A stretch of 64,000 nucleotides of DNA from Roseococcus suduntuyensis. GTDB taxonomy: Bacteria; Pseudomonadota; Alphaproteobacteria; Acetobacterales; Acetobacteraceae. The number at the start of each line of letters is the position of its first letter. Positions within the stretch are counted from its first letter, which is position 1. The translations under genes were made by a program, and so were the position numbers. The stretch spans positions 20,556 to 84,555 of the forward strand of contig NZ_JACIDJ010000004.1 of the NCBI RefSeq assembly GCF_014196305.1, read 5' to 3'. Under the pieces are notes generated by a model that had not been told where the DNA came from, made no database searches, and saw nothing but the letters and a program-made list of their open reading frames with translations. Shown piece after piece: positions 44,501 through 53,753 of the stretch.

Positions 44501-45315
44501 ATGGCGGCAAGGGACCGCCGCAGTTCCGCATCGGCGGGAAAGCGCTGGAGATAGGCCTGGGTGGCGTCCACGAAGGCGGCGTCGCCCGCGCTCCAGACCA
44601 GGGCCTGGCGCCAGGCGGCGCGCGCTTCGGCCGCCACCTCGGGGTTGTCGGCCAGGGGCACGAGGCGGCGGATGCCCTCGGCGCGGGTGCCGGGCTGGAA
44701 GGTCAGGGTCTGGGCGGCGGCGAGGCGCACGCGCGGCGAGGCATCGGGCCGGTCGGCCAGGGTCTCCAGGCCGCGCCGCCCCTCGGCGGCACCGGCCCGG
44801 GTGGCGGCCAGCGCCTGGAAATACTCCTGGGCGAAGGGGGGCGTGGGGCCCTGCGCGCCGAAGATGGCGCGGTAGCGGGCGACGGCCTCCTCCGCGCGGC
44901 CGGCGCGGGCCAGGGCGCGCGCCTCCTCGATGGCGTTGCGGTCAATGGCGGCGCCACGAACGGCCTGTTCGGCGGCCCGGGTCTGCTCGGGCGTGGCACC
45001 CGCGTCGCGCAGGCGCTGGGTGAAGGCGGCCGCACCGGCCTGGTTGCCGCGCGCGGCCTCGATGCGGGCGGAAAGCGCCAGCGCCTCGGCATTGCGGGGG
45101 TCGGCGGCGAGCGCCCGCTGCACCGCGGCCGCGGCCTGCTCGTTCTGTTCGAGGGAAAGCCAGCGTTCGGCCTGGCGCAGCAGGATGTCCACGGCGCGCG
45201 AGGCACCGGCCTCCGCCGCCACGCCATTGGTGACCGGCGGCACGGCCTGCGCCAGACCCGAGGCCGGCACCAGCACGGCGCCGCCCAGCAGCAAAGTGGC
45301 CCGCAGCCTACGCAT
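41599..45315 (-). CDS. bcsC: Cellulose synthase operon protein C (TPR plus outer-membrane barrel)
   Basis: 1238-residue exporter for cellulose. Signal peptide about residues 1-24 (ATLLLGGAVLVPASGLAQA). A long TPR superhelix fills the periplasmic part (for example QAAAAVQRALAADPRNAEAL, TNPNDADALGGLGIVRLREG), and the last 350 or so residues form the BcsC C-terminal beta-barrel, ending in Phe as outer-membrane barrels do. The ATG at 45315 begins the signal peptide; a start 60 bp upstream has no secretory logic. Lies 103 bp downstream of the fused synthase gene. Length matches the BcsC family. Confidence 0.92.
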   Translation of the reverse strand: MRRLRATLLLGGAVLVPASGLAQAVPPVTNGVAAEAGASRAVDILLRQAERWLSLEQNEQAAAAVQRALAADPRNAEALALSARIEAARGNQAGAAAFTQRLRDAGATPEQTRAAEQAVRGAAIDRNAIEEARALARAGRAEEAVARYRAIFGAQGPTPPFAQEYFQALAATRAGAAEGRRGLETLADRPDASPRVRLAAAQTLTFQPGTRAEGIRRLVPLADNPEVAAEARAAWRQALVWSAGDAAFVDATQAYLQRFPADAELRRSLAAIPRPDPTAEARQEAFQRLEAGAATDAARRFESILATNPNDADALGGLGIVRLREGRAAEARRLLEQAVAADPSRATQWQPALDGAAYGLELAAGRAALNRGNLDEADEIARSAARRTVEDRTDIEVLLGDIALRRRDFEAAEQRYRAALARRPAFAPAQVGLNAALRGQGRPGIALPRTAGGGEGAGPATTPGEAGRLRAEAARATDAGVAAALLRQAVQLAPDDTWLRLDLARVLRRQGRAIEGRALMEELAARRGGRDDLFAAALLADEEGRLTEAEGFLNRIPPAQRSADMGRLATGIRAQRDVQRAAQGLARSAPEARVQLVTLAARPDPTGATAAAVIRAFADSNDRFGAAEAARVGEAANRAAGATPRLAIAGALLTAGLDAEALALADQIEQGRVTAEQRRDIASLRSGAAIRASDRLNNEGNQAQAFEQLRPVLQRDPDNTEARLALARLHQGAREPAEALRIADGILARNPRSLDARQAALDAAVALRDFNRAEALVTEGLRLHPRDSRMSVLEARYARATNNEARARRALEQAAEARRAELGFQVVPGTPGLPPAMLPNPFARAGAVATSTPAPGVPQDRVSREIATELASLERETGFIVTATPSFRQRSGSAGLDRMQSVIAPVEAEITPPGIGGRLTARMTGVSLDSGTLGTDVATRIRFGGNPLLGAGAGTPRSNAAGVNVGVAYRRDDWLRADVTSSPIGFPRATILGGVELAPQIGGVRVRVVGERRSVQDSLLSWAGQRDRLAGRDFGMVVRTGGRAQVEIPVGPGFAYVGGGYSIFEGQEVARNTRVEAGAGISYPILRSEGGELTVGGDLVYFGYQRNLRFFTLGHGGYYSPQSFFAANIPVDYRGRAGDFTYRLGGTAGFAVWRENPSDVFPNNRFLQNQLIAAAAQDATATLISRYPGQSQQNFIAGLRGNIDYAITPRINLGAGFQYDKSANWDETVVQLRLQGRF

Positions 45316-45418
45316 CACATCCCCCCGGCGCCGAGCCACGGCCCGCGCGTTCGGCCTCGGCCATCCCCATGGCAAAGCCGGACCGCAGGATAACGGCCGT
45401 GCCCCCGCTTCGCCACCA

Positions 45419-48400
45419 TCAACTGCGGCTTCTGAGGCGCGTCACCTCGCGCCGCCGCAGGATCCAGTAGACCGGCAGGCCCAGCAGCGCGCCCACGGCC
45501 AGCAACAGCAGCAAAGCCCGTTCGGGACGGTCGCCCAGCCAGATCTGCGGCAGCAGCCACCAGGGGGCCTCGCCCACATGATAGGGCGCCATGGTGCGGA
45601 AGGATTGCAGCGTGCCCCCCGTCAGCACCGCGGTGTCGCCCTGGATGGCCGGCGCCAGCACCGGGTCGCGCAGGGCTTGCACCATCTGCGCGACGGCCGC
45701 CGGCGTGGCGCCCGTGATGGCCACGACGGAACGCCCGGATTGCAGCGGGCTCTCCGCGCCCAGCACCGCGCCGAACCCCTCGCCCAGCGTGCCGAGGGCG
45801 GCCGAGGCGCGGCTGCGTTCGTCGCGCGAGGGCGCGCTGAGCACCAGCGCCCGCGCCTCCTGGAAGGCGTCCGGCAGGGCGATGGACAGGCGCTCGCCCT
45901 CCACGCGCACCGGCGCGTCGCGCAGCAAGGTGGTCAGCGCGGGCTGGCGCCCCAGCGCGCCGATCACCAGCAGGTCCCGCGCGGCGGCGGAGGCGAGCTG
46001 CGGCGGGGTGACCACCTGCAGCCCCGTGGCCGCGATGCCCGTGATGGCCGAAAGCTGGCCGATGGCGTCGAGGAAGGCCCCCTGCTCCACCGTGCTCGCG
46101 CGCTCGGGCAGCACGGCGGCGGTGCCCGAGAGGTCCGCCATGCGGGTGAAGGGGAAGCCCGCGCTCGCGAAGAAGCCGAGATTGGGCATCTGCGCGAAGC
46201 GATGGATGCGGCGCAGGTCTATGGTGCTGTCAGGCTCCAGCGCCGCGCGCACCTGGGCCGGGATGTCCACGCATTCGCCGCGGTTCATGGGGCGCATGTC
46301 GAAGCGCAATTGCAGCTCGTCCCGGCCCAGCAGCAGGTAGGGCGGGATGATGGCGCGGCCGCTGCGCCGCGCGGTGTCGAAGCCCAGCAATTCCCAGAAC
46401 GGGTCGGTGGCCCAGCGCGTCGGAATCCAGGGCTCCGGGTCCGCCAGCCGGAAGGAGCGCAGGTAGGAGCCCGAGACCGACACATCGAGCCGCGAGGACG
46501 AGACATCAATGATGGGCCCCTCCGGCGCGCGGAAAGAGAGGTCCACCGGGAAGCCGCGCCCGCGGAAGGTCAGGATGTCGGGCGAAGTGCGCAGCGGCAC
46601 GCGGATGGCGCCGGTGGAGAAACCGGTCGCCTGCAGGGCATCCCGCTCCACGAGCGAGCCCAGCATCAGCGGCTGGTCGGTGCGGACCCAGCGCGGGCTG
46701 TCATAGGGCTGGCGCGGCGGGATGGTGGGGGCGACGACGCGCGCCATCTCCCCCGCCAGCGTGCCGCGCGCGGCGACCAGGGCGAGGGCCGCCGGGACCA
46801 GTTCGGCCTCGCTGCGCCCGCCCAGCACCAGCAGGGTGCCGAAGGGGTCGTCCGGGTGGGGCAGCATGGCGAGCGTCGGCCCGTCCATGCGCGGCATGGT
46901 CAGCCCCGGCACGGCATCGGGCCCGGTGGCGAGGATGATGGCATCGCCCTCGCGCGGCAGCGCGCGGCCCACGGGGAAGGTGGCGCCGCGATAATCGGCC
47001 TGCACCGCGAACCAGGAGGCGGCGATGCCCGCGGCCCGCAGCGCGGAGGGGCCTGCACCCTCCGGGATGACCACGGGAATGGTCACCTGGCCTTGCAGCA
47101 CGCGGCGGTCGAACAGCGGCTCGGGCAGGCGGGAGAGGTCGCGCTGGGGCGGCAGCCGCTCGATGCGCATCCGCATGGTCGAGAGGTCGGACACATTGGC
47201 CCAGAGCAGGCCCGAATTGGGGTCGTTGCACTCGTTGGTGTAGCGGCCGGAGAAGCGGAAGTTCAGCCGGTTGATCTCGGAGAAGAACAGCGGGTCCAGC
47301 GGGAATTCCAGCGGGCCGAAGGCCTGGCGCGCGGCATCTATCGGAATGGCGCCCACCGCCTGCTCGTTCAGCGTCACCGCCACCTGGCTCAGCGAGGGGA
47401 TGAGCGAGGGCGAGGCGGCACCCGAGACGATCAGGCTCGCCTCCGTCACCACCTCGTCGGCGCGCAGGCCGAACAGCACGCCCTGCAGATCCTGGATGCC
47501 GCGCAGCTGCATGGGGCCGGTCAGACCCAGGTCGCGCAGGGTGCGCGTCACCACCCGCGCGCCGCTGGGCGGGGGCGGCAGGCCAAGGGTAGGGCCCAGC
47601 GGCGGCGCCAGGATGGGCGCGGGCTCCGGCAGCGGCGCCGGCGCCAGCAGGGGAGCGGGGGCCACCAGGGGCGGCGGCGGCTCGGGCGCGGGCTGGGCCT
47701 GGGCGGGCGCGGGGGCACGCTGCGCGGGGCGCGGCTGCTGCGCGAAGGCGCCACCCGCGCCCAGCAGCAGAAGCAGGCCGGTGAGGCCCGCCACCACCCG
47801 CGCACCCGCGGTCACCACCGTGGCGGTACCCGGGGCCTGCGGCCGGCGCGGGGCCAGCACGCCCGAGGCACGCGCCTCGACGGCGGGCTTGGCCACCTCG
47901 GGCGGGACCGGCTTGTGGCCCACCCGCACGCGGCCGAAGCGATACTTGTTGAACACCACATCGGCCGTGGCCGCGACCACGTTCGCCAGCGAGCGCAGCG
48001 GGCGGTCCTGCGGCCACTTGTCCCAGTAGAGCCAGGCATCGGCGCGGCCGAAGAAGGCGCGGACCACGTTGGATTCATCCTGCAGGTCCTCGACGAGGAA
48101 TTGCAGGTAGGCGTCATTGCCCTCCCAGCGCACCACCGTGGCCTTCAAGGGAATTTCCTCGCCGCCCGAATGCAGCAGCAGCTCCACCCGGTCCCCATCG
48201 GCCAGGCCAAGGGGGCGGTCGAGGCGCAGCCGCGCGCCGGAGAGCGAGAGGTCCTGCGTCATGGAGGGCAGGCGCGTGCCGTCGGCCAGCACCAGCTCGC
48301 CCGGCACATGGGCGGCCACGCGCGCGCGCAGGCGCGACTGCTCGCGCTCCCGCCCCACCGCCACGCCGGCCGAAAGCGGCACCAGCGCCAGGCCCGCCCA

Positions 48401-50014
48401 GATGGTGTTCAGCAGGTAGGCGCGCGCCTCCAGGCTGCCGCTCTCGGCCAGGATGTAGCCCACCAGACCAATGACGAAGCCGATGCCCACCAGCACCAGC
48501 AGGATGAGGTTCGCCAGCACCGCCTGCACGTCGAGATAGCCTTCGTCGAGGGTGCCGCCCTTGTCGGTCACGTTGAACTTTCCCTTCCTGGGGTCGAGCA
48601 GGGTGAGGATGGTGACCGGGACGAGCTGCGCCGCGAGCGAGGCCTCGTAGATCTCCGACCAGAAGGAATGCCGGTGCGGCCCGTTCAGCCGCGCCGTGGT
48701 GGCGATGGCGTGGAAGATATGCCCCCCCGCATAGGCGATGATGGCGAGCGGCGAGGCCGCGATCACGCTCTCGCCCAAAAACAGGAAGACCAGCGGCGAG
48801 GTGAGGAAGACGATGCGCGGAATGGCGAACATGAAGCCGAACTGCGCGATGAAATAGCAGAGCCGCTGCATCATGGTCAGGCCGCGGGCGAAGAGCGTGT
48901 TCTCGATCCGCATGATCTGGAGCATGCCGCGCGCCCAGCGCATCCGCTGGCCGATGTGCAGCGCGAGGCGCTCCGTCGCCAGGCCCGAGGCCAGGGGGAT
49001 GCGGATATAGGCCGTGTCCCAGCCCTTCTGCTGCATGCGGAAGGCGGTGTGGGCATCTTCCGTGACGGTCTCGTGGGCCACACCGCCCACCTCCTCCAGC
49101 GCGGAGCGGCGGATGACGGCGCAGGAGCCGCAGAAGAAGGCGGCGTTCCAGAGGTCGTTGCCCGGCTGGATCAGGCCGTAGAACAGCAGGCCCTCATTGG
49201 GCACGGCGCGCTTGCGGGCGAGGTTCCGCTCGAAGGGGTCGGGGCTGTAGAAGTGGTGCGGCGTCTGCACCATGGAAAGCTTCTTGTCCCGCACCAGCCA
49301 GCCGAGTGTCAGCTGGAGGAAGGCGCGCGTGGGCGCGTGGTCGCAGTCGAAGATCGCGATGAACTCGCCCGGCGTGTGCTTCATCGCGTGGTTGAGGTTG
49401 CCGGCCTTCGCCCCCTTGTTGTCGGGGCGGATGATGTAGCCGCAGCCAACTTCTTCCGCGAAGTCGCGAAAGGCGGGGCGGCGGCCGTCATCCAGGATCC
49501 AGACGTTCAGCTTGTCACGCGGGTAGTCCATGTTCATGGCGGCCAGCACGGTGGGCCGCACGAGGTCCAGGTCCTCGTTGTAGGTGGGGATATAGACATC
49601 CACCATCGGCCAGCTGTCCACGTCGCGCGGGAGCGGCACGGGCTTGCGGTCCAGCGGATAGGTGGTCTGGATGTAGGACAGCGCCATCAGCAGCCCCGCG
49701 AAGACCTCCGCGAGAAACAGCAGGGAGCCGAAGATGGTCTGCAGGAAGGTCTCGAACTCCAGCGTCTCGGTGGCCCGCCAGTAGAGGTAGCGGCTGGTGA
49801 TGGTGACCGAGAGCATCACCAGGATGACGCTGACCAGGCGCGACTTGTTGCGGTTCAGCAGCAGGAAGACGCCGATGCCCGCCACCGTCAGCCAGGCCTG
49901 GGCGGCAGCACCCATGGGAAGGGTGATGAAGACGAGGGCCAGCAGCAGGCCCAGCGCGCCCGAGGCGCCGCGCAGCAGGCGCATCTTGCGGTCGGGGGGG
50001 GCGGGGAAGCTCAT
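45419..50014 (-). CDS. bcsAB: Fused cellulose synthase BcsA-BcsB
   Basis: 1531-residue fusion of catalytic and periplasmic subunits, as in acetic acid bacteria. The GT2 domain has VWILDDGRR (Asp175/176), DCD (223-225), TED (318-320) and QRMRW (356-360), within about eight membrane helices. A c-di-GMP-binding PilZ domain follows, with RxxxR at Arg561/Arg565 and DLSLSG at 588-593. From roughly residue 710, a signal-like membrane segment, a Pro/Ala-rich linker and the BcsB carbohydrate-binding/flavodoxin-like domains follow, ending in an anchor helix (RALLLLLAVGALLGLPVYWI). The start overlaps bcsQ by 4 bp. Confidence 0.95.
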   Translation of the reverse strand: MSFPAPPDRKMRLLRGASGALGLLLALVFITLPMGAAAQAWLTVAGIGVFLLLNRNKSRLVSVILVMLSVTITSRYLYWRATETLEFETFLQTIFGSLLFLAEVFAGLLMALSYIQTTYPLDRKPVPLPRDVDSWPMVDVYIPTYNEDLDLVRPTVLAAMNMDYPRDKLNVWILDDGRRPAFRDFAEEVGCGYIIRPDNKGAKAGNLNHAMKHTPGEFIAIFDCDHAPTRAFLQLTLGWLVRDKKLSMVQTPHHFYSPDPFERNLARKRAVPNEGLLFYGLIQPGNDLWNAAFFCGSCAVIRRSALEEVGGVAHETVTEDAHTAFRMQQKGWDTAYIRIPLASGLATERLALHIGQRMRWARGMLQIMRIENTLFARGLTMMQRLCYFIAQFGFMFAIPRIVFLTSPLVFLFLGESVIAASPLAIIAYAGGHIFHAIATTARLNGPHRHSFWSEIYEASLAAQLVPVTILTLLDPRKGKFNVTDKGGTLDEGYLDVQAVLANLILLVLVGIGFVIGLVGYILAESGSLEARAYLLNTIWAGLALVPLSAGVAVGREREQSRLRARVAAHVPGELVLADGTRLPSMTQDLSLSGARLRLDRPLGLADGDRVELLLHSGGEEIPLKATVVRWEGNDAYLQFLVEDLQDESNVVRAFFGRADAWLYWDKWPQDRPLRSLANVVAATADVVFNKYRFGRVRVGHKPVPPEVAKPAVEARASGVLAPRRPQAPGTATVVTAGARVVAGLTGLLLLLGAGGAFAQQPRPAQRAPAPAQAQPAPEPPPPLVAPAPLLAPAPLPEPAPILAPPLGPTLGLPPPPSGARVVTRTLRDLGLTGPMQLRGIQDLQGVLFGLRADEVVTEASLIVSGAASPSLIPSLSQVAVTLNEQAVGAIPIDAARQAFGPLEFPLDPLFFSEINRLNFRFSGRYTNECNDPNSGLLWANVSDLSTMRMRIERLPPQRDLSRLPEPLFDRRVLQGQVTIPVVIPEGAGPSALRAAGIAASWFAVQADYRGATFPVGRALPREGDAIILATGPDAVPGLTMPRMDGPTLAMLPHPDDPFGTLLVLGGRSEAELVPAALALVAARGTLAGEMARVVAPTIPPRQPYDSPRWVRTDQPLMLGSLVERDALQATGFSTGAIRVPLRTSPDILTFRGRGFPVDLSFRAPEGPIIDVSSSRLDVSVSGSYLRSFRLADPEPWIPTRWATDPFWELLGFDTARRSGRAIIPPYLLLGRDELQLRFDMRPMNRGECVDIPAQVRAALEPDSTIDLRRIHRFAQMPNLGFFASAGFPFTRMADLSGTAAVLPERASTVEQGAFLDAIGQLSAITGIAATGLQVVTPPQLASAAARDLLVIGALGRQPALTTLLRDAPVRVEGERLSIALPDAFQEARALVLSAPSRDERSRASAALGTLGEGFGAVLGAESPLQSGRSVVAITGATPAAVAQMVQALRDPVLAPAIQGDTAVLTGGTLQSFRTMAPYHVGEAPWWLLPQIWLGDRPERALLLLLAVGALLGLPVYWILRRREVTRLRSRS

Positions 50015-50838
50015 GCCCGGCCCCAGGGGGTGCCGTTCGGTGGGGCGGCGCCGTAGCCGGGCGCGCCATGACCCGGTGCCGCGGTGCGCAGCCGCTTGGC
50101 CAGCGCCTCGGTCAGCACCAGCAGGTCCTCGCCCGCGCCGGGCTCGCCCTCCAGCAGCATGCGCCGGTCGGCCAGGGCCTCGGCCACGCCGAGATCACGG
50201 CAGACCACGCCCAGGAAGCGCGGCCCGAGGGCATTCTGGGCCATGTCCAACACCGCCTCGCTCAATGGATTTCCGTTCTCCACCTGGTTCAGCACCATCA
50301 CCGCGCGCTCACCCACGCGGGCGGCGAGCGTGCCGCGGCCCAGGATGCGGTTGCTCGCGATCTGCGGAATGACGGCCGCACTCCCGGCATCGGCCAGCAG
50401 CACCATGACCAGGATGTCCGTCAGCGCGGAGATGGCGGCCAGCGCCGGGTTGGGGCCGGGCGGGCTGTCCACGATGACGACGAGGCCCGGCACCGCCAGC
50501 ATCTCGCGCAACGGTTCGGCCAGCAATTCGGGGCTGGTGGTCAGCGCCTGCGCGACCCCCATGGCCCGCACGGCATCGCCCGGGCCGAAGGGCAGGACGC
50601 GCACGCCGGATTCCGTCTGCACCAGGCATTCGCGCCAATTGGGCCGCTGGGCGATATGGGCGGTGAAGGCGGCGGGCTCCCAGAGCGGCAGGCCCAGATG
50701 CAGGCGCAGCGCGTTCTGCGGGTCGAGGTCCAGCGCCACGACGGGCAGGCCGGCGCGCGCCAGCAGCGCGGCCACATGCGCGGCCAGCGTGGTCTTGCCC
50801 ACTCCCCCTTTTGGGGATGCGAAGGTGATCAGAGGCAT
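50011..50838 (-). CDS. bcsQ: Cellulose synthase-associated ParA-like ATPase
   Basis: 275-residue MinD/ParA-type ATPase that localises the cellulose synthase at the pole in other bacteria. A deviant Walker A SPKGGVGKTT (residues 8-17) and VVALDLDPQNALRLHLG are typical of BcsQ/YhjQ. The start at 50838 is chosen because family members begin M-x-hydrophobic just before the P-loop. It overlaps bcsAB by ATGA (50011-50014) and lies 7 bp after the Pro-rich gene, so the operon order is Pro-rich protein, bcsQ, bcsAB, bcsC. Confidence 0.9.
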   Translation of the reverse strand: MPLITFASPKGGVGKTTLAAHVAALLARAGLPVVALDLDPQNALRLHLGLPLWEPAAFTAHIAQRPNWRECLVQTESGVRVLPFGPGDAVRAMGVAQALTTSPELLAEPLREMLAVPGLVVIVDSPPGPNPALAAISALTDILVMVLLADAGSAAVIPQIASNRILGRGTLAARVGERAVMVLNQVENGNPLSEAVLDMAQNALGPRFLGVVCRDLGVAEALADRRMLLEGEPGAGEDLLVLTEALAKRLRTAAPGHGAPGYGAAPPNGTPWGRA

Positions 50839-50845
50839 CAGCCGG

Positions 50846-51667
50846 TCATGCCGGAGGGTCGCGCCGCCCAGGGGGCGCAAAAGGGGCGACGGGCGGGGTG
50901 CGGCCGGCCAGCTCCGCATGGACATCCTGCAGCAGGGCGTAGCTGCGGGTGCCGGCGGGGCGCGGCGGCGGCGGGGGTGGCGGGGCGAGGCCCTGCAACT
51001 CCGCCAGGCGGCGCAGCCGTGGCGCCTCGGGCAGGGCGGCGGGGGCGAAGGGGTCGGGCCAGGCGGCGGGCGGCGCTGCCACAGGCGCGGGAGTGGCCGC
51101 GGACGGCGGCGCCAGGGGCGCCGGAGCGGCGGCATGCGCCGCCAGGGGCGCGGGAGCGGCGGCGTGCGCCGCCTGGGGCGCCTGAGTGGCAGGCAGCGAC
51201 AGCGCGGGGGATGGGCTGGGCGCGGTGTCGGCCCGCGCGGCCGGCACCACGAAGGCCGGGGCCGGGCTGGAAGGCGGCGGGGCGGTGAAGCTTGGCGCGG
51301 AGGGCTGCGGCGCGAAGAGTCCCCCGCCGGCAATGCTGTCCGAGGACGAGGCAGGCGCCCCGGCCGGCAGGGCCGTGACGCCGAAGCGGGGCAGGCCATC
51401 GGCGAAGCGGGCGGGCGCGGCAGGTGGGGAGGGTGCCGCGGCCGGCATGGTGGGCGTGGCCTGGACCACATCCGGCGGCCGCGCGGCTTCCGGCGCCGGA
51501 GGTGGAACAGGGGCCGCCACCGGTGTCAGGTCCGGAATGAGGGCCGGCGCTGGCGCCTCCTTGACCACCGGACGCGGGCGCGTCTCGAAGAGCACGGGCG
51601 GGAAGCTCAAATAGCGGAACGCTCTGAGGCCCACATCCGCCACGACATTGCCGATCTCACGCTCCAC
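50846..51667 (-). CDS. Proline/alanine-rich protein of the cellulose operon
   Basis: About 273 residues, not assigned to a named Bcs family. The N-terminal 30 residues (EREIGNVVADVGLRAFRYLS) look structured, as does the C terminus (SYALLQDVHAELAG); between them is low-complexity Pro/Ala sequence with repeated AAPAPLA units. It recalls Pro-rich accessory proteins such as BcsO or BcsP by position and composition only. A GTG at 51667 is my preferred start; an ATG at 51733 would add an Arg/Gly-rich stretch unlike a real N terminus. First gene of the bcs operon. Confidence 0.65.
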   Translation of the reverse strand: MEREIGNVVADVGLRAFRYLSFPPVLFETRPRPVVKEAPAPALIPDLTPVAAPVPPPAPEAARPPDVVQATPTMPAAAPSPPAAPARFADGLPRFGVTALPAGAPASSSDSIAGGGLFAPQPSAPSFTAPPPSSPAPAFVVPAARADTAPSPSPALSLPATQAPQAAHAAAPAPLAAHAAAPAPLAPPSAATPAPVAAPPAAWPDPFAPAALPEAPRLRRLAELQGLAPPPPPPPRPAGTRSYALLQDVHAELAGRTPPVAPFAPPGRRDPPA

Positions 51668-51751
51668 GCCCGCCTGTCGCCCCCTACCAACACCATGCCC
51701 GTGCCGCGGGCCATGCCGTCCGCGGCCTCTCAACCTCCGCCCGAACGATAG

Positions 51752-51770
51752 GCGCCATTACGTCTGGCGC
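51752..51770. promoter_or_regulatory. Inverted repeat upstream of the cellulose operon
   Basis: GCGCCA-N7-TGGCGC lies in the 180-bp gap between the fhs stop codon and the first bcs gene, about 85 bp upstream of the presumed bcs start. It could be an operator or a leader hairpin. Nothing else was recognised in the gap. Confidence 0.35.
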
Positions 51771-51847
51771 AACTCACACCCGCTGCCTCTCTCGTGGCGA
51801 CAATAACATGAAAATGCGTGATGGGCACCGAGTCGCGTGCGTAACCT

Positions 51848-53521
51848 TCAGAACAAGCCCTCTATGCGGCCCTCCGCGTCCAGGCGGATGCTCTCGGCCG
51901 CCGGCACGCGCGGCAGGCCCGGCATGGTCATCACATCGCCGCAGATCGCCACCACGAAGCCCGCCCCGGCCGAGAGCCGCACATCGCGCACCGGCAGCAC
52001 ATGGCCCTCGGGCGCACCCAGCGCGGTGGGGTCGGCGCTGAAGGAATATTGCGTCTTGGCGATGCAGACGGGCACCTGGCGGAAGCCCTGCGCCTCGAAG
52101 CGCGCCAGCTTCGCCCGCACCGCGTCCGGGATCGCCACCTCCCGCGCGCGGTAGATCTCGCGGGCGATGGTGCCGATCTTGTCGGCAAGCGGCATGTCGT
52201 CGGGATAGAGCGGCGTAAAGCGTGCCTCGCCGGCCGCGATGCGGCGCATCACCGCCTCGGCCAGCTTCACCGCGCCGGCCGCGCCATCCGCCCAATGGGT
52301 GCAGAGGATGGCCTCCACGCCGAGGGCCGACATCGCCTCCTGCACGGCCTGGATTTCGGCCGCCGTGTCGCCATTGAAGCGGTTCAGCGCCACCACGGGC
52401 GGCAGGCCGAACTTGCGCATGTTCTCGACATGGCGGGCGAGGTTCACCACGCCGCGCTTCACCGCCGGCACATCCTCATGCCCCAGCGCCGATTTCGCGA
52501 CACCGCCATGCATCTTGAGCGCGCGCACGGTGGCCACCACCACGCAGGCATCGGGGGCGAGGCCCGCCAAGCGGCACTTGATGTCGAGGAATTTTTCCGC
52601 CCCCAGGTCGGCGCCGAAGCCCGCCTCCGTCACCACCACATCCGCGAGGTGCAAGCCAAGCTTCGTCGCCACCACGCTGTTGCAGCCATGGGCGATGTTG
52701 GCGAAGGGCCCGCCATGCACCAGCGCGGGGCTGCCCGCCAGCGTCTGCACCAGGTTGGGCGCGAAGGCGTCGCGCAGCAGCACCGCCATGGCGCCATCGG
52801 CCTTGAGGTCGGCCGCCGTCACGGATTTCCCCTCGCGCGTCTGCGCCACGATGATGCGGCCCAGGCGCTGCTGGAGGTCATCCAGGTCATGCGCGAGGCA
52901 GAAGGCCGCCATCACCTCCGAGGCGACGACGATGTCGAACCCGTCCTCGCGCGGAAAGCCGTTCGCCGTGCCGCCCAGCGAGCCCACCACCGAACGCAGC
53001 GCGCGGTCGTTCATGTCCAGCGCGCGCCGCCAGGTGATCCGCCGCGCGTCAATGCCCAGCGCGTTGCCCCAGTAGATGTGGTTGTCCAGCATCGCGGCCA
53101 GCAGGTTGTTGGCGGCGGTGATGGCGTGGAAATCCCCGGTGAAATGGAGGTTGATGTCCTCCATCGGCACCACCTGCGCGTGGCCGCCGCCCGTGGCCCC
53201 GCCCTTCACGCCGAAGCAGGGGCCGAGCGAAGGCTCGCGCAGGCAGATCATGGCGCGCTGGCCGATATGGTTCAGCGCATCGCCCAGACCGACCGTGGTG
53301 GTGGACTTGCCCTCGCCCGCGGGCGTCGGGTTGATGCCCGTGACCAGCACCAGCTTGCCCAGTGGCCGTTCGGCCCGCACGCGACCCACGAAATCCAGGC
53401 CCACCTTGGCCTTGAACTTCCCATAGGGTTCCAGCGCCTCCTCCGGGATGCCGGCGGCGGCCGCGATGCGCGTGATGGGCGCGAGGGTGGCCGCGCGGGC
53501 GATCTCGAGGTCTATGGACAT
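51848..53521 (-). CDS. fhs: Formate-tetrahydrofolate ligase
   Basis: 557-residue enzyme making 10-formyl-tetrahydrofolate from formate, THF and ATP. The P-loop [11 protein letters not shown] starts at residue 65; [13 protein letters not shown] and [13 protein letters not shown] are hallmark segments; the monovalent-cation and folate regions are all present and the length is typical. The ATG at 53521 ([10 protein letters not shown]) has a GGGAGAAG ribosome-binding site. In this setting it feeds one-carbon metabolism; no other folate gene is adjacent. Divergent from the peroxiredoxin gene. Confidence 0.95.
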   Translation of the reverse strand: MSIDLEIARAATLAPITRIAAAAGIPEEALEPYGKFKAKVGLDFVGRVRAERPLGKLVLVTGINPTPAGEGKSTTTVGLGDALNHIGQRAMICLREPSLGPCFGVKGGATGGGHAQVVPMEDINLHFTGDFHAITAANNLLAAMLDNHIYWGNALGIDARRITWRRALDMNDRALRSVVGSLGGTANGFPREDGFDIVVASEVMAAFCLAHDLDDLQQRLGRIIVAQTREGKSVTAADLKADGAMAVLLRDAFAPNLVQTLAGSPALVHGGPFANIAHGCNSVVATKLGLHLADVVVTEAGFGADLGAEKFLDIKCRLAGLAPDACVVVATVRALKMHGGVAKSALGHEDVPAVKRGVVNLARHVENMRKFGLPPVVALNRFNGDTAAEIQAVQEAMSALGVEAILCTHWADGAAGAVKLAEAVMRRIAAGEARFTPLYPDDMPLADKIGTIAREIYRAREVAIPDAVRAKLARFEAQGFRQVPVCIAKTQYSFSADPTALGAPEGHVLPVRDVRLSAGAGFVVAICGDVMTMPGLPRVPAAESIRLDAEGRIEGLF

Positions 53522-53615
53522 TCCGGATGCTTCTCCCTGGGTTGGGGCGCTAATGGCGCCACGCGGCGCGAGGGGCAAGACCCGGGGCGCGGCGACGGCA
53601 CCGGGAAGCGCGCGT

Positions 53616-53652
53616 AATTCCACCGTATTATTCTGTTATTTATCGTGGAATT
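53616..53652. promoter_or_regulatory. Spaced inverted repeat in the fhs/peroxiredoxin promoter region
   Basis: AATTCCAC (53616-53623) and GTGGAATT (53645-53652) are perfect complementary arms 21 bp apart, in a strikingly AT-rich stretch of an otherwise GC-rich genome. A TATACT element at 53693-53698 may be the -10 of the peroxiredoxin gene. The arms could bind a dimeric regulator controlling one or both divergent genes. Confidence 0.45.
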
Positions 53653-53753
53653 TACCCGGCTCTGGCCTTAAATTTGCGTCCTGTGGCGCGTATATACTTA
53701 CGAAGAATCTGCAACGCCGCGCGCACAAACCCCGCGCCCAGGGAGACCAGCCC

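Noticed and set aside
44930-50056. 1708-codon open frame on the plus strand
   Set aside because: Antisense to bcsAB and part of bcsC; composition is low-complexity Arg/Gln/His and no domain is visible.
53674-53698. Sigma-70 promoter TTGCGT/TATACT for the peroxiredoxin gene
   Set aside because: The spacer is only 13 bp, too short for a standard promoter; only the TATACT element is mentioned as possible.
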